The notes beneath the pieces were generated by a model. The model saw nothing but the letters and a program-made list of their open reading frames with translations, ran no database searches and was not told where the DNA came from. Source: Lachnoanaerobaculum orale (lineage in GTDB: Bacteria; Bacillota; Clostridia; Lachnospirales; Lachnospiraceae). From it: 64,000 nt of DNA. The position numbers and the translations under genes are program-made. The stretch's first letter is position 1. Each line of letters opens with the position of its first letter. Of this stretch, positions 45,788 to 54,533 are shown one piece after another. Location of the stretch: the NCBI RefSeq assembly GCF_003862485.1, contig NZ_RRCM01000001.1, positions 518,443-582,442 on the forward strand, written 5' to 3'.

Positions 45788-46312
45788 ATGAAGGAATTGA
45801 AAGAATATGTAAGAAGTATACCTGACTTTCCTGAGCCGGGAATTATATTCAGAGATGTGACCACCATACTGCAGGACCCTGACGGACTTTGCCTAAGTAT
45901 TGATGAACTTAGAGGAAAGTTGCAGGGACTTGACTACAATATGATAGTGGGTCCGGAGTCAAGAGGCTTTATCTTCGGAGTACCGGTAGCCTATGCCGAG
46001 CATAAGGCGTTTATCCCTGTAAGAAAAAAGGGAAAGCTTCCGTGTGAGACCGTAAGTATCGACTACGACCTTGAGTACGGCAAGGCAACCATTGAAATCC
46101 ACAAGGATGCCATAAAGCCCGGCGACAAGGTGGTAATAGTCGATGATTTGATAGCTACAGGCGGTACAACGGAGGCGATTGCAAAGCTTGTGGAGAGCCT
46201 TGGCGGCGAGATAGTAAAGATTGTATTTGTAATGGAGCTTGAAGGACTTAAAGGAAGAGAAAAGCTTTCAAAGTACAATGTGGACAGCCTTATAAAGTAT
46301 GAGGGAAAATAA
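45788..46312 (+). CDS. apt: Adenine phosphoribosyltransferase
   Basis: Salvages adenine to AMP with PRPP. It has the typical start MKELKEYVRSIPDFPEPGI, FRDVTTILQDP, the adenine-loop MIVGPESRGFIFG, KKGKLPCETVS, and the PRPP motif VVIVDDLIATGGTTEA. Upstream in-frame starts would add residues encoded by hairpin sequence, so the ATG at 45788 is preferred, giving 174 residues, the normal length. There is no clear ribosome-binding site; the nearest purine run (AGAAAGGG) lies before a 24-base hairpin. Confidence 0.94.
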   Translation: MKELKEYVRSIPDFPEPGIIFRDVTTILQDPDGLCLSIDELRGKLQGLDYNMIVGPESRGFIFGVPVAYAEHKAFIPVRKKGKLPCETVSIDYDLEYGKATIEIHKDAIKPGDKVVIVDDLIATGGTTEAIAKLVESLGGEIVKIVFVMELEGLKGREKLSKYNVDSLIKYEGK

Positions 46313-46445
46313 AATATAGGTAGGCAATTCGGCATAATCTTTGTATTTTAAGGATTGTGCCTTTTTTGTTTCAAAAAAATAAAGTTAAAATAAATATATA
46401 TTTTGTTAGAAAATTAGCAAGTAAACTTATATAAAATATATTTTG

Positions 46446-46474
46446 TTGACAAAAACATATAAAGAAACTATAAT
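46446..46474 (+). promoter_or_regulatory. Consensus promoter of the ABC importer operon
   Basis: TTGACA (46446-46451), a 17-base spacer and TATAAT (46469-46474), a perfect sigma-A promoter. ATATATTTTGTT occurs just before the -35 and again about 37 bases upstream and could be an operator. Transcription would give a leader of about 170 bases. The rest of 46313-46440 shows nothing clear. Confidence 0.8.
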
Positions 46475-46653
46475 TGAACATAAGTTTCGGTGAACGTGAT
46501 CTATGAAAATGTTTTAATGGTTAAAGTTGTTTTAATTGTACATACAATTAAATAAAGAGATTGTTTGGAGGTGGAAGTTTATAAATCTTTGCTATTACTA
46601 TATATGACATTTTATTACGCACTGAATAATGACGGAAACAAGAGGAGGGTAAA

Positions 46654-48054
46654 ATGAAAAAAAGAGGTTTAGCATTAGCTGTCGTATCAGCTATGTTGGT
46701 TGCAACATTGGGAGCATGCGGTTCAGGTACCACAAAGACTACAGGTGACAGTACTGCTGCTCAGTCACAGGATTCGGGTTCCAAGCAGGCGGCAAATACG
46801 GAAAAGAGTGAGGTGGATAATATTATCGCACAAGCTCAAGGTATGAGTCTTGAGGAACTTGCAAAAAAGGCGATAGAGGAGTCAAACGGTAAGACTTTTT
46901 ACGGAGTCGGAAACTCAAGTAGAGGAAAGACTGCGCTGCCGCTGTTTATTTCATATTTGAAGACTATCGATCCTAACTACAATATGGAGTTTGAGTGGCA
47001 GCAACCTAAGAACAACAAAATATTTGAGCAGCTGAGTGCCGATTCACTTAAGCCAAGCGGTACATTTGCAATGACTCTTATTCAGGATGGTAATCAGATC
47101 CAGACTAAGATGGTGGATACAAATATACTGAAGACTTTTATACCGAAGGATTGGGCGGAGGCTAACGGAGTAAGCGCGGACAGTTATAAGGGATTCTTAC
47201 CGCTTCAGACTTTGAATAAAGTGTTTATGTTCAACAACACAGGCGATGCAAAATATACCAACTGTTGGGATTTCGTATATGAGGGTTCACATCCGCTGTT
47301 TATGGATATTGATTCAGAGCTTGTAGGAAAGAATTTCTTATATATGCTGACAAAAGAGGAGTATGCCGATAAGCTAAAAGAAGCATATGATAAGTTGGAT
47401 GCGACAAAGAAAGCTTATTTTGATCCTGTTATTGCGGGTGAGGAGTCGGATGCAAAGGATCTTGGACTTTCAGAGAACGGAAAATACGCTTTGGCATGGA
47501 TTAAGCTGTGGGTTGAGAATTATACGGAGGAGACAGATGACGGCCCTATCTGTAATACTCTTGTAGATACATCCGCAAAAGATCAGTCGGGACTTCTTGT
47601 ATATTCAAAGCTTCGTTCCGTAGAGGAGTCGGCTAATGTTTCAGTAAATAATATAACAGTTGCGGCATATCAGGACGACTATACAGGAATCGGCGGATAC
47701 GGATACAACCACTATTTATTCCTTACAAAGAACAGTCCGCTTCCATGGACGGCATGTGCATTTATAGCTTATATAACATGTACAGAAGACGGATTCAGTG
47801 CTTGGGGAAAGGATATGGGAGGATATTCCTCAAATCCTAAAGTAATGGAAGCCACAGAGGCAAAGTATCAGCATCAAAAGGGCGGATACAATGAAGCAGG
47901 TGAGGATCAGTTCCCTGCTAAAGATGACAGAGGATATGACTGGTGGACAAAGGACGGAGAACTTGTACTTGAGGATCCTCAGTATTGTGCAGATGTTTCA
48001 TTTACTGTAGGTAACTGGATTGAAATGCTTAGCAAAGCTTCTGATAAGAATTAA
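46654..48054 (+). CDS. Extracellular solute-binding lipoprotein of an ABC importer
   Basis: A 466-residue lipoprotein: signal MKKRGLALAVVSAMLVATLGAC with lipobox LGAC, then a Ser/Thr/Lys linker to about residue 50 and a large two-lobe binding domain. Blocks such as YGVGNSSRGKTALPLFISYLK suggest the iron/thiamine-type (Fbp-like) binding-protein superfamily, but the ligand is not evident. GAGGAGGG precedes the ATG. A two-domain permease and an ATPase follow, so this is a complete importer. A strong promoter and a long leader lie upstream. Confidence 0.85.
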   Translation: MKKRGLALAVVSAMLVATLGACGSGTTKTTGDSTAAQSQDSGSKQAANTEKSEVDNIIAQAQGMSLEELAKKAIEESNGKTFYGVGNSSRGKTALPLFISYLKTIDPNYNMEFEWQQPKNNKIFEQLSADSLKPSGTFAMTLIQDGNQIQTKMVDTNILKTFIPKDWAEANGVSADSYKGFLPLQTLNKVFMFNNTGDAKYTNCWDFVYEGSHPLFMDIDSELVGKNFLYMLTKEEYADKLKEAYDKLDATKKAYFDPVIAGEESDAKDLGLSENGKYALAWIKLWVENYTEETDDGPICNTLVDTSAKDQSGLLVYSKLRSVEESANVSVNNITVAAYQDDYTGIGGYGYNHYLFLTKNSPLPWTACAFIAYITCTEDGFSAWGKDMGGYSSNPKVMEATEAKYQHQKGGYNEAGEDQFPAKDDRGYDWWTKDGELVLEDPQYCADVSFTVGNWIEMLSKASDKN

Positions 48055-48061
48055 TTGACCG

Positions 48062-48087
48062 GGTGCTGCATAATGCAGCACCTTTTT
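48062..48087 (+). terminator. Intra-operon hairpin, partial terminator
   Basis: Perfect 9-base stem GGTGCTGCA-TAA-TGCAGCACC (48062-48082) with five T after it, between the binding-protein and permease genes. Such hairpins commonly make more binding protein than membrane subunit. Confidence 0.8.
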
Positions 48088-48099
48088 AAGGAGAATATT

Positions 48100-49896
48100 A
48101 TGGGAATACTGAAAAATAGAATCAGAACATTTTTTGGCAAGCCACAGAATATTATTTTGCTTATTTTCGGAATAATGTTGACATTTTCTACTGTTGCTCC
48201 TGTTGTGGCAATAGTAAAGGATACATTACAGATACATCCGGGTACTATTGATCAGCATTTGACAGGAAAAGCTTCCGGATACAGCATTGTAAACTATATA
48301 GATTTATTTACAAGTAAACTTGCTATGTCAAATCTGTGGAAGCCGCTTATAAATACATTGTTTTTGGCAATATTCACTTGCCTTATATCCATTTTATATG
48401 GCGGTTTTTTTGCGTTCTTGGTTACAAGAACAAATATGAAATTCAAAAAATATTTGAGTTCAATATTTATTTTTCCATATATCATGCCACAGTGGACTTT
48501 GGCGGTTGTATGGCAAAATATGTTCAACTCAAATGCAGTACTCGGAACTTCCGACGGGCTTATAGCTTCACTTACAGGGGTGACTTTTCCGAAATGGTGG
48601 TGTCAGGGACTGTTCCCAAGTGCTGTAGTACTGGGACTCCACTATGCTCCGTTTGCATACATTATGATTGGTGGTATATTCAAAAATATGGATGCCAATC
48701 TTGAAGAGGCGGCTACAATACTTGATACGCCTAAGTGGAAGATTATGACAATGATTACATTGCCTATGATAACGCCTGCAATACTTAATACAATTTTGCT
48801 TGTATTCGGGTCTGCAATGGGATCATACCCGGTTCCACATTATCTTGGACTTACTACATTGTCAACAAAATACATTTCGTTGAACAGTAAGTATACAGGT
48901 GAAGCAAGTATACTTGCAATCATTATGATGGTATTCGGAATAATGATTTTGTCATTGAATCAACTTTCGCTTAAGAGTCGAAAGAACTACACGACAGTAA
49001 CAGGAAAGTCGGGACAACTTTCAAAGATAAATATAGGTAAAGCAGGAAAGTATGTAGTCGGGGCTGTTTATATTGTAATGACATTCTTTACAAGTATTTG
49101 GCCGATAATGTTGTTTGCACTTGAGACATTCCTGCCGAATCCCGGAGATTACAGCTTCTTGTATACACATGACTTTAAAAACCTTACAACAAAGTGGTGG
49201 CTTACAAGTGAAAATGTGACTGAAAACGGCTTGTACGGACAGCACGGTATACTCTACAATCCTACTATATGGCATGCATTTTGGGGTACTTTATTACTTG
49301 CGTTTGCTTGTGCGGCTATTGCCGGAACTATCGGTACATTGATCGGCTATGCGGTGGCAAAAAACAGGCGTTCAAGGTGGGCGGCTTATGTCAACAATAT
49401 GGCGTTCTTACCTTATCTTATGCCGTCTATAGCAGTCGGTGCAGCATTCTTTATACTGTTTTCAAATGAGCATATAAATCTTTTTAATACCTACTATATT
49501 CTTATTATAGCAGGTGTAATAAAGTATATACCTTTTGCAAGCAGGGCTTCTCTTAACTCAATGTTGCAAATAAGCAATGAGCTTGAGGAGGCGGCAATAA
49601 TTCAAAATGCAAGTTGGGTAAAGAGAATGGTTAAGATAATAATTCCGATTCAGAAATCTTCTATAATAAGCGGTTTCAGTTTGCCGTTTATGACTTGCCT
49701 CAGAGAGTTGTCACTTTTCCTGCTACTTTGTACACAGGGATTTATACTCTCAACAACACTTGACTATTTTGATGAGATGGGATTGTATGCATTCTCAAGT
49801 GCTATAAATCTGATTTTAATTGTAACGATACTTGTATTTAATACATTGGCAGACAAGCTTACAGGCTCAAGCCTTGATAACGGAATAGGAGGTTGA
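48100..49896 (+). CDS. ABC importer permease with two fused membrane domains
   Basis: A protein of about 598 residues with about 12 membrane segments and two permease cores, each with an ATPase-contact EAA loop: NLEEAATILDTPKWKIMTMITLP in the first half and ELEEAAIIQNASWVKRMVKI in the second. This is the FbpB/ThiP-like arrangement of iron or thiamine importers. An in-frame start at 48055 runs through the hairpin; the ATG at 48100 has AAGGAG 8 bases upstream and gives the usual basic N-terminus. It begins 45 bases after the binding-protein stop and ends 1 base before the ATPase. Confidence 0.88.
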   Translation: MGILKNRIRTFFGKPQNIILLIFGIMLTFSTVAPVVAIVKDTLQIHPGTIDQHLTGKASGYSIVNYIDLFTSKLAMSNLWKPLINTLFLAIFTCLISILYGGFFAFLVTRTNMKFKKYLSSIFIFPYIMPQWTLAVVWQNMFNSNAVLGTSDGLIASLTGVTFPKWWCQGLFPSAVVLGLHYAPFAYIMIGGIFKNMDANLEEAATILDTPKWKIMTMITLPMITPAILNTILLVFGSAMGSYPVPHYLGLTTLSTKYISLNSKYTGEASILAIIMMVFGIMILSLNQLSLKSRKNYTTVTGKSGQLSKINIGKAGKYVVGAVYIVMTFFTSIWPIMLFALETFLPNPGDYSFLYTHDFKNLTTKWWLTSENVTENGLYGQHGILYNPTIWHAFWGTLLLAFACAAIAGTIGTLIGYAVAKNRRSRWAAYVNNMAFLPYLMPSIAVGAAFFILFSNEHINLFNTYYILIIAGVIKYIPFASRASLNSMLQISNELEEAAIIQNASWVKRMVKIIIPIQKSSIISGFSLPFMTCLRELSLFLLLCTQGFILSTTLDYFDEMGLYAFSSAINLILIVTILVFNTLADKLTGSSLDNGIGG

Positions 49897-49897
49897 T

Positions 49898-51556
49898 ATG
49901 CCGGCAATTACATTAACAAATATTACAAAAAGATGGAAAAACTATTTTGGTGTTGACAATTTAAGTCTTGAAATACCTGATAACTCATTCATAACATTAC
50001 TTGGACCGTCGGGTTGCGGAAAGACAACTATTCTTCGTATGATTGCAGGACTTGAAACTCCTACAGAGGGAAGAATAACTATCGGTGATAATGTAGTGTT
50101 TGACAGCGAAAAGGGTATTAATGTGCCGCCGAATAAGCGAAAAGTAGGTTTCTTATTCCAAAATTATGCACTTTGGCCAAACATGACGGTGTATCAAAAT
50201 ATAATGTTCGGTTTGAAAAACATTAAAGAAGAACTTCCTGTAGTAGACGTGGAAGCAAAAAGATGTACCGATATTATAAGAGCATTGCAAAACGGTAAGA
50301 GAATAAAGGCCGAGGTGACGGATTGCTGTGATAAAAACGGTAAGCTTGATAATAACAGAGCGTATGTGAAGCTTATAGATGCATTTGAGTTATCAATATT
50401 CAGTGCAAAAACAGTATTTGAGTTAAAAATTCATGAAAGTGACAATCCTGATGAGGCTGCAAAAAAGCATAGAGATGAATATGAGAAGAAACTTGCAGCG
50501 ATTATAGATAATCACAAGGCAAATGGAGAAGAGTTAAATAAAGATTTTGAGGTTGTAAAGGCCGGAAATGTTGTGACGGAAGTTCGTAAGCTTACAGATG
50601 AGGAAATGGATTCAAGACTTAGACATGTAGCCGGAATAGTAAAAATCGGTATGTTTATGGACAGGTATCCTGCAGAACTTTCAGGCGGACAACAGCAAAG
50701 AGTGGCAATAGCGAGAACTTTGGCACCGAAACCGCAGGTGCTGTTTATGGATGAGCCGCTTTCAAACCTGGATGCAAAACTGAGGCTTGAGATGCGCTAT
50801 GAATTGCAAAGACTTCATGTGGAAACAGGCAGTACTTTCGTTTATGTTACACATGACCAGATGGAGGCGATGACACTTGCAACGAAGATATGTCTGGTAC
50901 AAAACGGTGTATTACAGCAGTACGCTCCGCCGCTTGAAGTTTATAGAAGACCTGAAAATCTTTTCGTTGCGGACTTTGTCGGAAATCCTTCTATAAACTT
51001 TATAGATGCAAAGGGAGCTCAAAAAGACGACGGAAGTATTGAGTTAAAAATTTTTGACAATGTAGATATAGAGTTTGTTCCGAATGAGGATATTAAGATC
51101 TCGGATTGGCATAAAGGCAGAGACAGTAATCTGGAAAAAAAGAAAGAACAAAAAGCAGAGCTTATGAAGGACAAACATTATGTAGAGAAGTCCAACAAAG
51201 ATGAGGTGTTTAAATATCATATTGCAAAGATTGTAGAAGAGGACAGCAGTATAAAAAGTGAGCAGGTTGTGACAGATGAAGATTTTGTACTTGCTATAAG
51301 GCCTGAAGCCATAGGCATAACAGGTGAAGAAGGTCTGCATACTACAATTTACGGTGCAATGCCTACAGGTATGGAGAGTACTTTAAAACTGAGGCTTGGA
51401 GATTATTTGCTTACAAGTGTAATATTCGGAAATACCGCTTACAGGATCGGTGAAGATATGAAAATAAACTTTACCGGAAACGATATATTACTTTTTGATA
51501 GAAAATCAGGAATGAGAATCGCAACAGGCAAAATAAGGCTAAAATTGATTAAATAG
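49898..51556 (+). CDS. ABC importer ATPase with large insertion in the helical domain
   Basis: A 552-residue ATPase of the FbpC/PotA type. Walker A is GPSGCGKTT (about 36-44), the Q-loop is FLFQNYALWP (Q88), the signature is LSGGQQQR (261-268), followed by VLFMDEPLSNLDAKLR and the H-loop TFVYVTHDQ. In normal members about 50 residues separate Q-loop and signature; here there are about 172, so roughly 120 extra residues (about 112-235) with charged helices are inserted. The C-terminal TOBE region is also long and Lys/Glu-rich near 410-450. Most relatives have about 350 residues. It is co-transcribed with the permease. Confidence 0.9.
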   Translation: MPAITLTNITKRWKNYFGVDNLSLEIPDNSFITLLGPSGCGKTTILRMIAGLETPTEGRITIGDNVVFDSEKGINVPPNKRKVGFLFQNYALWPNMTVYQNIMFGLKNIKEELPVVDVEAKRCTDIIRALQNGKRIKAEVTDCCDKNGKLDNNRAYVKLIDAFELSIFSAKTVFELKIHESDNPDEAAKKHRDEYEKKLAAIIDNHKANGEELNKDFEVVKAGNVVTEVRKLTDEEMDSRLRHVAGIVKIGMFMDRYPAELSGGQQQRVAIARTLAPKPQVLFMDEPLSNLDAKLRLEMRYELQRLHVETGSTFVYVTHDQMEAMTLATKICLVQNGVLQQYAPPLEVYRRPENLFVADFVGNPSINFIDAKGAQKDDGSIELKIFDNVDIEFVPNEDIKISDWHKGRDSNLEKKKEQKAELMKDKHYVEKSNKDEVFKYHIAKIVEEDSSIKSEQVVTDEDFVLAIRPEAIGITGEEGLHTTIYGAMPTGMESTLKLRLGDYLLTSVIFGNTAYRIGEDMKINFTGNDILLFDRKSGMRIATGKIRLKLIK

Positions 51557-51561
51557 AGGTA

Positions 51562-51590
51562 TTGACAAACAACTGAAAAATCAATATAAT
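51562..51590 (+). promoter_or_regulatory. Consensus promoter of rplM-rpsI
   Basis: TTGACA (51562-51567), a 17-base spacer and TATAAT (51585-51590), a perfect sigma-A promoter right after the ABC ATPase stop. Confidence 0.85.
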
Positions 51591-51596
51591 TACTAA

Positions 51597-51686
51597 TTGT
51601 GACATTAGAGATTGATGCTTATTCCAATGCCCCGGAGAGCATTTATCCATATAAAGCGAAGTTAAAAGATTAATGGAGGTCAGTCA
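51597..51686 (+). ncRNA. Candidate L13 leader (ribosomal protein autoregulation)
   Basis: The ~90-base leader holds a stem ATGCT / AGCAT (51615-51619 with 51638-51642) with inner TCC/GGA pairs. Firmicute rplM genes often carry an L13 leader RNA through which the operon is thought to be self-regulated. I identify it by position and hairpin only. Confidence 0.45.
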
Positions 51687-52121
51687 ATGAAAACTTTTAT
51701 GGCTAATCCGGATAAGATCGACAGAAAATGGTATGTTGTCGATGCAAAGGGAGTTACATTGGGACGACTTGCTTCAGAAGTTGCAAGTGTATTAAGAGGA
51801 AAGAACAAACCGGAGTTTACACCACATGCTGATTGTGGAGATTATGTTATCGTAATCAACGCAGCAGAGGTAAAGGTTACAGGTAAAAAGTTAGATCAGA
51901 AGATTTATTACAACCATTCAGAGTATGTAGGTGGTATGAGAGAGACAACACTTCGTGAGCTTCTTGCAAAGAAGCCTGAGAGAGTTGTAGAGCTTGCCAT
52001 CAAGGGCATGCTTCCTAAGGGACCGCTCGGCAGAGATATGTACAGAAAGCTTCATGTCTATGCAGGAGAGAATCACGGACATCAGGCACAGAAGCCGGTA
52101 GTAATGGAAATTAAAGGCTAA
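51687..52121 (+). CDS. rplM: 50S ribosomal protein L13
   Basis: The 144-residue large-subunit protein. It shows the family start [37 protein letters not shown], the [13 protein letters not shown] block, and [25 protein letters not shown] lies before the ATG. It forms the usual operon with rpsI, which follows after 23 bases, and is driven by a perfect promoter. Confidence 0.98.
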   Translation: MKTFMANPDKIDRKWYVVDAKGVTLGRLASEVASVLRGKNKPEFTPHADCGDYVIVINAAEVKVTGKKLDQKIYYNHSEYVGGMRETTLRELLAKKPERVVELAIKGMLPKGPLGRDMYRKLHVYAGENHGHQAQKPVVMEIKG

Positions 52122-52144
52122 TAATCTTTAAGAAGGAGAATGGT

Positions 52145-52537
52145 ATGACTAACGATAAGTTTTACGGAACAGGTAGAAGAAAAAGTTCTATCGCCAGAGT
52201 ATATCTTGTACCTGGAACAGGTAAGATAACAATAAATAAAAGAGATATTGATGAGTATTTCGGTCTTGAGACATTGAAGGTTGTTGTTCGTCAGCCTTTA
52301 GTGGCTACAGACAATGTAAACAAGTTTGATGTGCTTGTAAATGTTTGCGGTGGTGGTTTCACAGGTCAGGCAGGAGCTATCAGACACGGTATTTCAAGAG
52401 CACTTCTTCACGCAGATGAGGAGTACAGACCTACTTTAAAGAAGGCAGGATTCCTTACAAGAGATCCAAGGATGAAAGAGCGTAAGAAATACGGTCTTAA
52501 GTCAGCGAGAAGAGCACCACAGTTCTCAAAGAGATAA
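52145..52537 (+). CDS. rpsI: 30S ribosomal protein S9
   Basis: The 130-residue small-subunit protein. It has [39 protein letters not shown], and the basic C-terminal tail [16 protein letters not shown], which reaches the P-site tRNA in known ribosomes. AGAAGGAG precedes the ATG. It is the last gene of the operon, followed by a strong terminator. Confidence 0.98.
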   Translation: MTNDKFYGTGRRKSSIARVYLVPGTGKITINKRDIDEYFGLETLKVVVRQPLVATDNVNKFDVLVNVCGGGFTGQAGAIRHGISRALLHADEEYRPTLKKAGFLTRDPRMKERKKYGLKSARRAPQFSKR

Positions 52538-52557
52538 TTATATATTGCAATATTACA

Positions 52558-52584
52558 CCCCGGAACAATGTTCCGGGGTTTTTT
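52558..52584 (+). terminator. Terminator of rplM-rpsI
   Basis: Perfect 9-base GC-rich stem CCCCGGAAC-AAT-GTTCCGGGG followed by six T. Confidence 0.93.
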
Positions 52585-52710
52585 GCGTTTTAAAAAAGTA
52601 TCAAGTAAAAAATAAAAACGTATAATCCGTTGATATTTTTCAATATGCAATATATAATAGAGTTATATGAAAATAAAAACAAGAAATACGTTTTTAGAGG
52701 AGAATAATAG

Positions 52711-53862
52711 ATGAAGATACTTCGCATTACGGCTAATGGACTTCCATTATTTAAAAAAGAATTGGACATTTGCTTCTATACACAGCAGAGAGTTTGTGAA
52801 GAGGATAAAGATAGCCTTTATTGTTTGAAGGACAACTATTATCTTCATTCTGCTTGTGCGTTTATCGGTATCAATGCATCAGGTAAAACTTCAGTGCTAA
52901 AGTTTATCAGCCTGGCTTTGAATATTTTGAATAATAACCCTATTAACCACGTTGATGAAAAAAGCATTCTTGGTGGGACAAAAAAAGCGACAATTCAAAT
53001 ATATTTTTATGATAAGCGTAGCTATATCTGTCGTTTGGAAACTGTAATAACATCTAAAAAGACGAAAACAGGAGAGTATGTATATACAATTCTATCTGAA
53101 AGTCTTTGGGAAAAGCCGATATCATCAGTTAAGTCAAAAAAATATTTTACGGATTTTACAGGAATGAAACCTATAGAACAGCGTAACAAAGATGAGGCAT
53201 ACCTGCCTGACGATGTAAGTTTTATCATTGCACACAATAAAAAAGAAAATGAAACTGTGGAAATATTCAGCCTGCTTTCATATACAAATGTAAATGTTCT
53301 TCCATTTACCGAAGACATTCCGATAGATGTAATTGCATTTCTTGATCCGACAATTGAAAAATTGTGTTTCGAACAGATAGAGGGAAAAACATTTATCCAT
53401 TTGAAATTCAGGGACGATGAAGAGATTATTTTGAATAATGCGACAGACCTTGAACGGTATTTATCATCCGGTACAATCAAGGGTATCATTATATTCTCAA
53501 TGATAAAAGAAGTTCTTCAGTCAGGCGGTTATCTTTTGGTAGATGAAATTGAGAATCACTTTAATAAAGAAATTGTGATAACTTTGATGCGCTTCTTTAT
53601 GGACAGTAGACTTAACAGAAACGGTGGAACACTTGTTTTTACTACACATTATCCGGAACTGCTTGACGAGTATGATAGAAATGATGGAATTTGTATTGTA
53701 AGAAACCGAAACGGAATTACAGTAGAAAATTTGAGTTATATATTGAAACGTAACGACATTAAAAAGAGTGATGCATATCAGAGCGGTTTTCTTGAAGGTA
53801 CAACTCCGGCATATGAGGCGTATATGCTTTTGAAGAAAAATCTTGATGCCTTAATCAGCTAG
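52711..53862 (+). CDS. AAA/ABC-type ATPase, probable defence protein
   Basis: A 383-residue ATPase of the AAA_15/OLD-like kind. Walker A is GINASGKT (53-60), an LSSGTIKG signature lies at about 251, Walker B is YLLVDEIENHF (274-284), and the switch His is in FTTHYPELL (about 310-318). Such SMC/ABC-like ATPases detect phage or DNA ends in systems such as OLD, Gabija, PARIS and RloA. GGAG precedes the ATG. A 173-residue partner gene begins 9 bases after its stop. The pair sits between the ribosomal operon terminator and glmS, a typical place for an inserted defence cassette. The activity itself is not shown. Confidence 0.8.
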   Translation: MKILRITANGLPLFKKELDICFYTQQRVCEEDKDSLYCLKDNYYLHSACAFIGINASGKTSVLKFISLALNILNNNPINHVDEKSILGGTKKATIQIYFYDKRSYICRLETVITSKKTKTGEYVYTILSESLWEKPISSVKSKKYFTDFTGMKPIEQRNKDEAYLPDDVSFIIAHNKKENETVEIFSLLSYTNVNVLPFTEDIPIDVIAFLDPTIEKLCFEQIEGKTFIHLKFRDDEEIILNNATDLERYLSSGTIKGIIIFSMIKEVLQSGGYLLVDEIENHFNKEIVITLMRFFMDSRLNRNGGTLVFTTHYPELLDEYDRNDGICIVRNRNGITVENLSYILKRNDIKKSDAYQSGFLEGTTPAYEAYMLLKKNLDALIS

Positions 53863-53871
53863 GGAGCAAAT

Positions 53872-54393
53872 ATGATGAAATTAGCAAAATATAAGGCATG
53901 CATATGTGAAGGTTCTTCAGAAGAAGCGGTTATCGACATTCTGATTGATCATGATCTACTGATTTTTAAGAGAGAAGAATTGTTGGAAGAACGTGTTATT
54001 CGATGCAGAAATGCCAAGCGATTTGAGGAGCGATACTTGCGAAAGGGATTCGATGAGAAGATTTCTGTGATAAGGATTTTGGATTCTCGCAGAGAAGAGT
54101 TTCGATTAAGTAAGGCATATGAAAAGAAAATTGATGTGATAAATATTATCACCGCTCCGGAAATTGAAATGTTAATTATTCATGCAGAAGGAGCATATAA
54201 TCAATTTAAACGTTCAGGGAAAAAGCCAAGTGAATTTTGTAAATCAAGTCTTAGGATGCGTGATGTAAAATCGTATGATTTTGTGAAGGAGTACTTTAGT
54301 GACCCTAAGACCTTGGTAAAAGCTGTAAGAGAGTACCGTAGAACAGCAAATATTCATAATGGAGAGTATAGTTTGTCTGATTTACTTAGATAA
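53872..54393 (+). CDS. Small TOPRIM/RloB-like partner of the ATPase
   Basis: A 173-residue soluble protein. The start, KACICEGSSEEAVIDILID, resembles the first strand and glutamate of TOPRIM-like RloB/DUF4276 proteins (E13). VIRILDSRREEF (D71) and NIITAPEIEML (E97, E99) could supply the other acidic residues, though the classic DxD is not exact. It ends with a basic helical region. The ATPase gene lies 9 bases upstream, so the two should act together, the small protein probably as the nuclease effector. This is inference from layout and weak motifs. Confidence 0.6.
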   Translation: MMKLAKYKACICEGSSEEAVIDILIDHDLLIFKREELLEERVIRCRNAKRFEERYLRKGFDEKISVIRILDSRREEFRLSKAYEKKIDVINIITAPEIEMLIIHAEGAYNQFKRSGKKPSEFCKSSLRMRDVKSYDFVKEYFSDPKTLVKAVREYRRTANIHNGEYSLSDLLR

Positions 54394-54460
54394 GTTTGAT
54401 GGGGTTTTGATACAATTGAAATAGATGCAAAGAGCATAAATTAAGTATAATAATCAATAA

Positions 54461-54507
54461 GAAGCGGTATCTGTATTGAATGAAATATTAAATACAGATG
54501 CCGCTTC
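54461..54507 (-). terminator. Hairpin after glmS
   Basis: GAAGCGGTATCTGTATT (54461-54477) pairs with AATACAGATGCCGCTTC (54491-54507), 17 bases with one G-U. T-rich sequence follows on the minus strand, so it suits glmS, and it may also stop the defence pair. Confidence 0.75.
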
Positions 54508-54533
54508 AAGCAAATAATAAATAAAAAAGTTTT

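Noticed and set aside
53022-53489. 155-residue minus-strand frame inside the ATPase gene
   Set aside because: Antisense shadow of a gene with clear Walker motifs.
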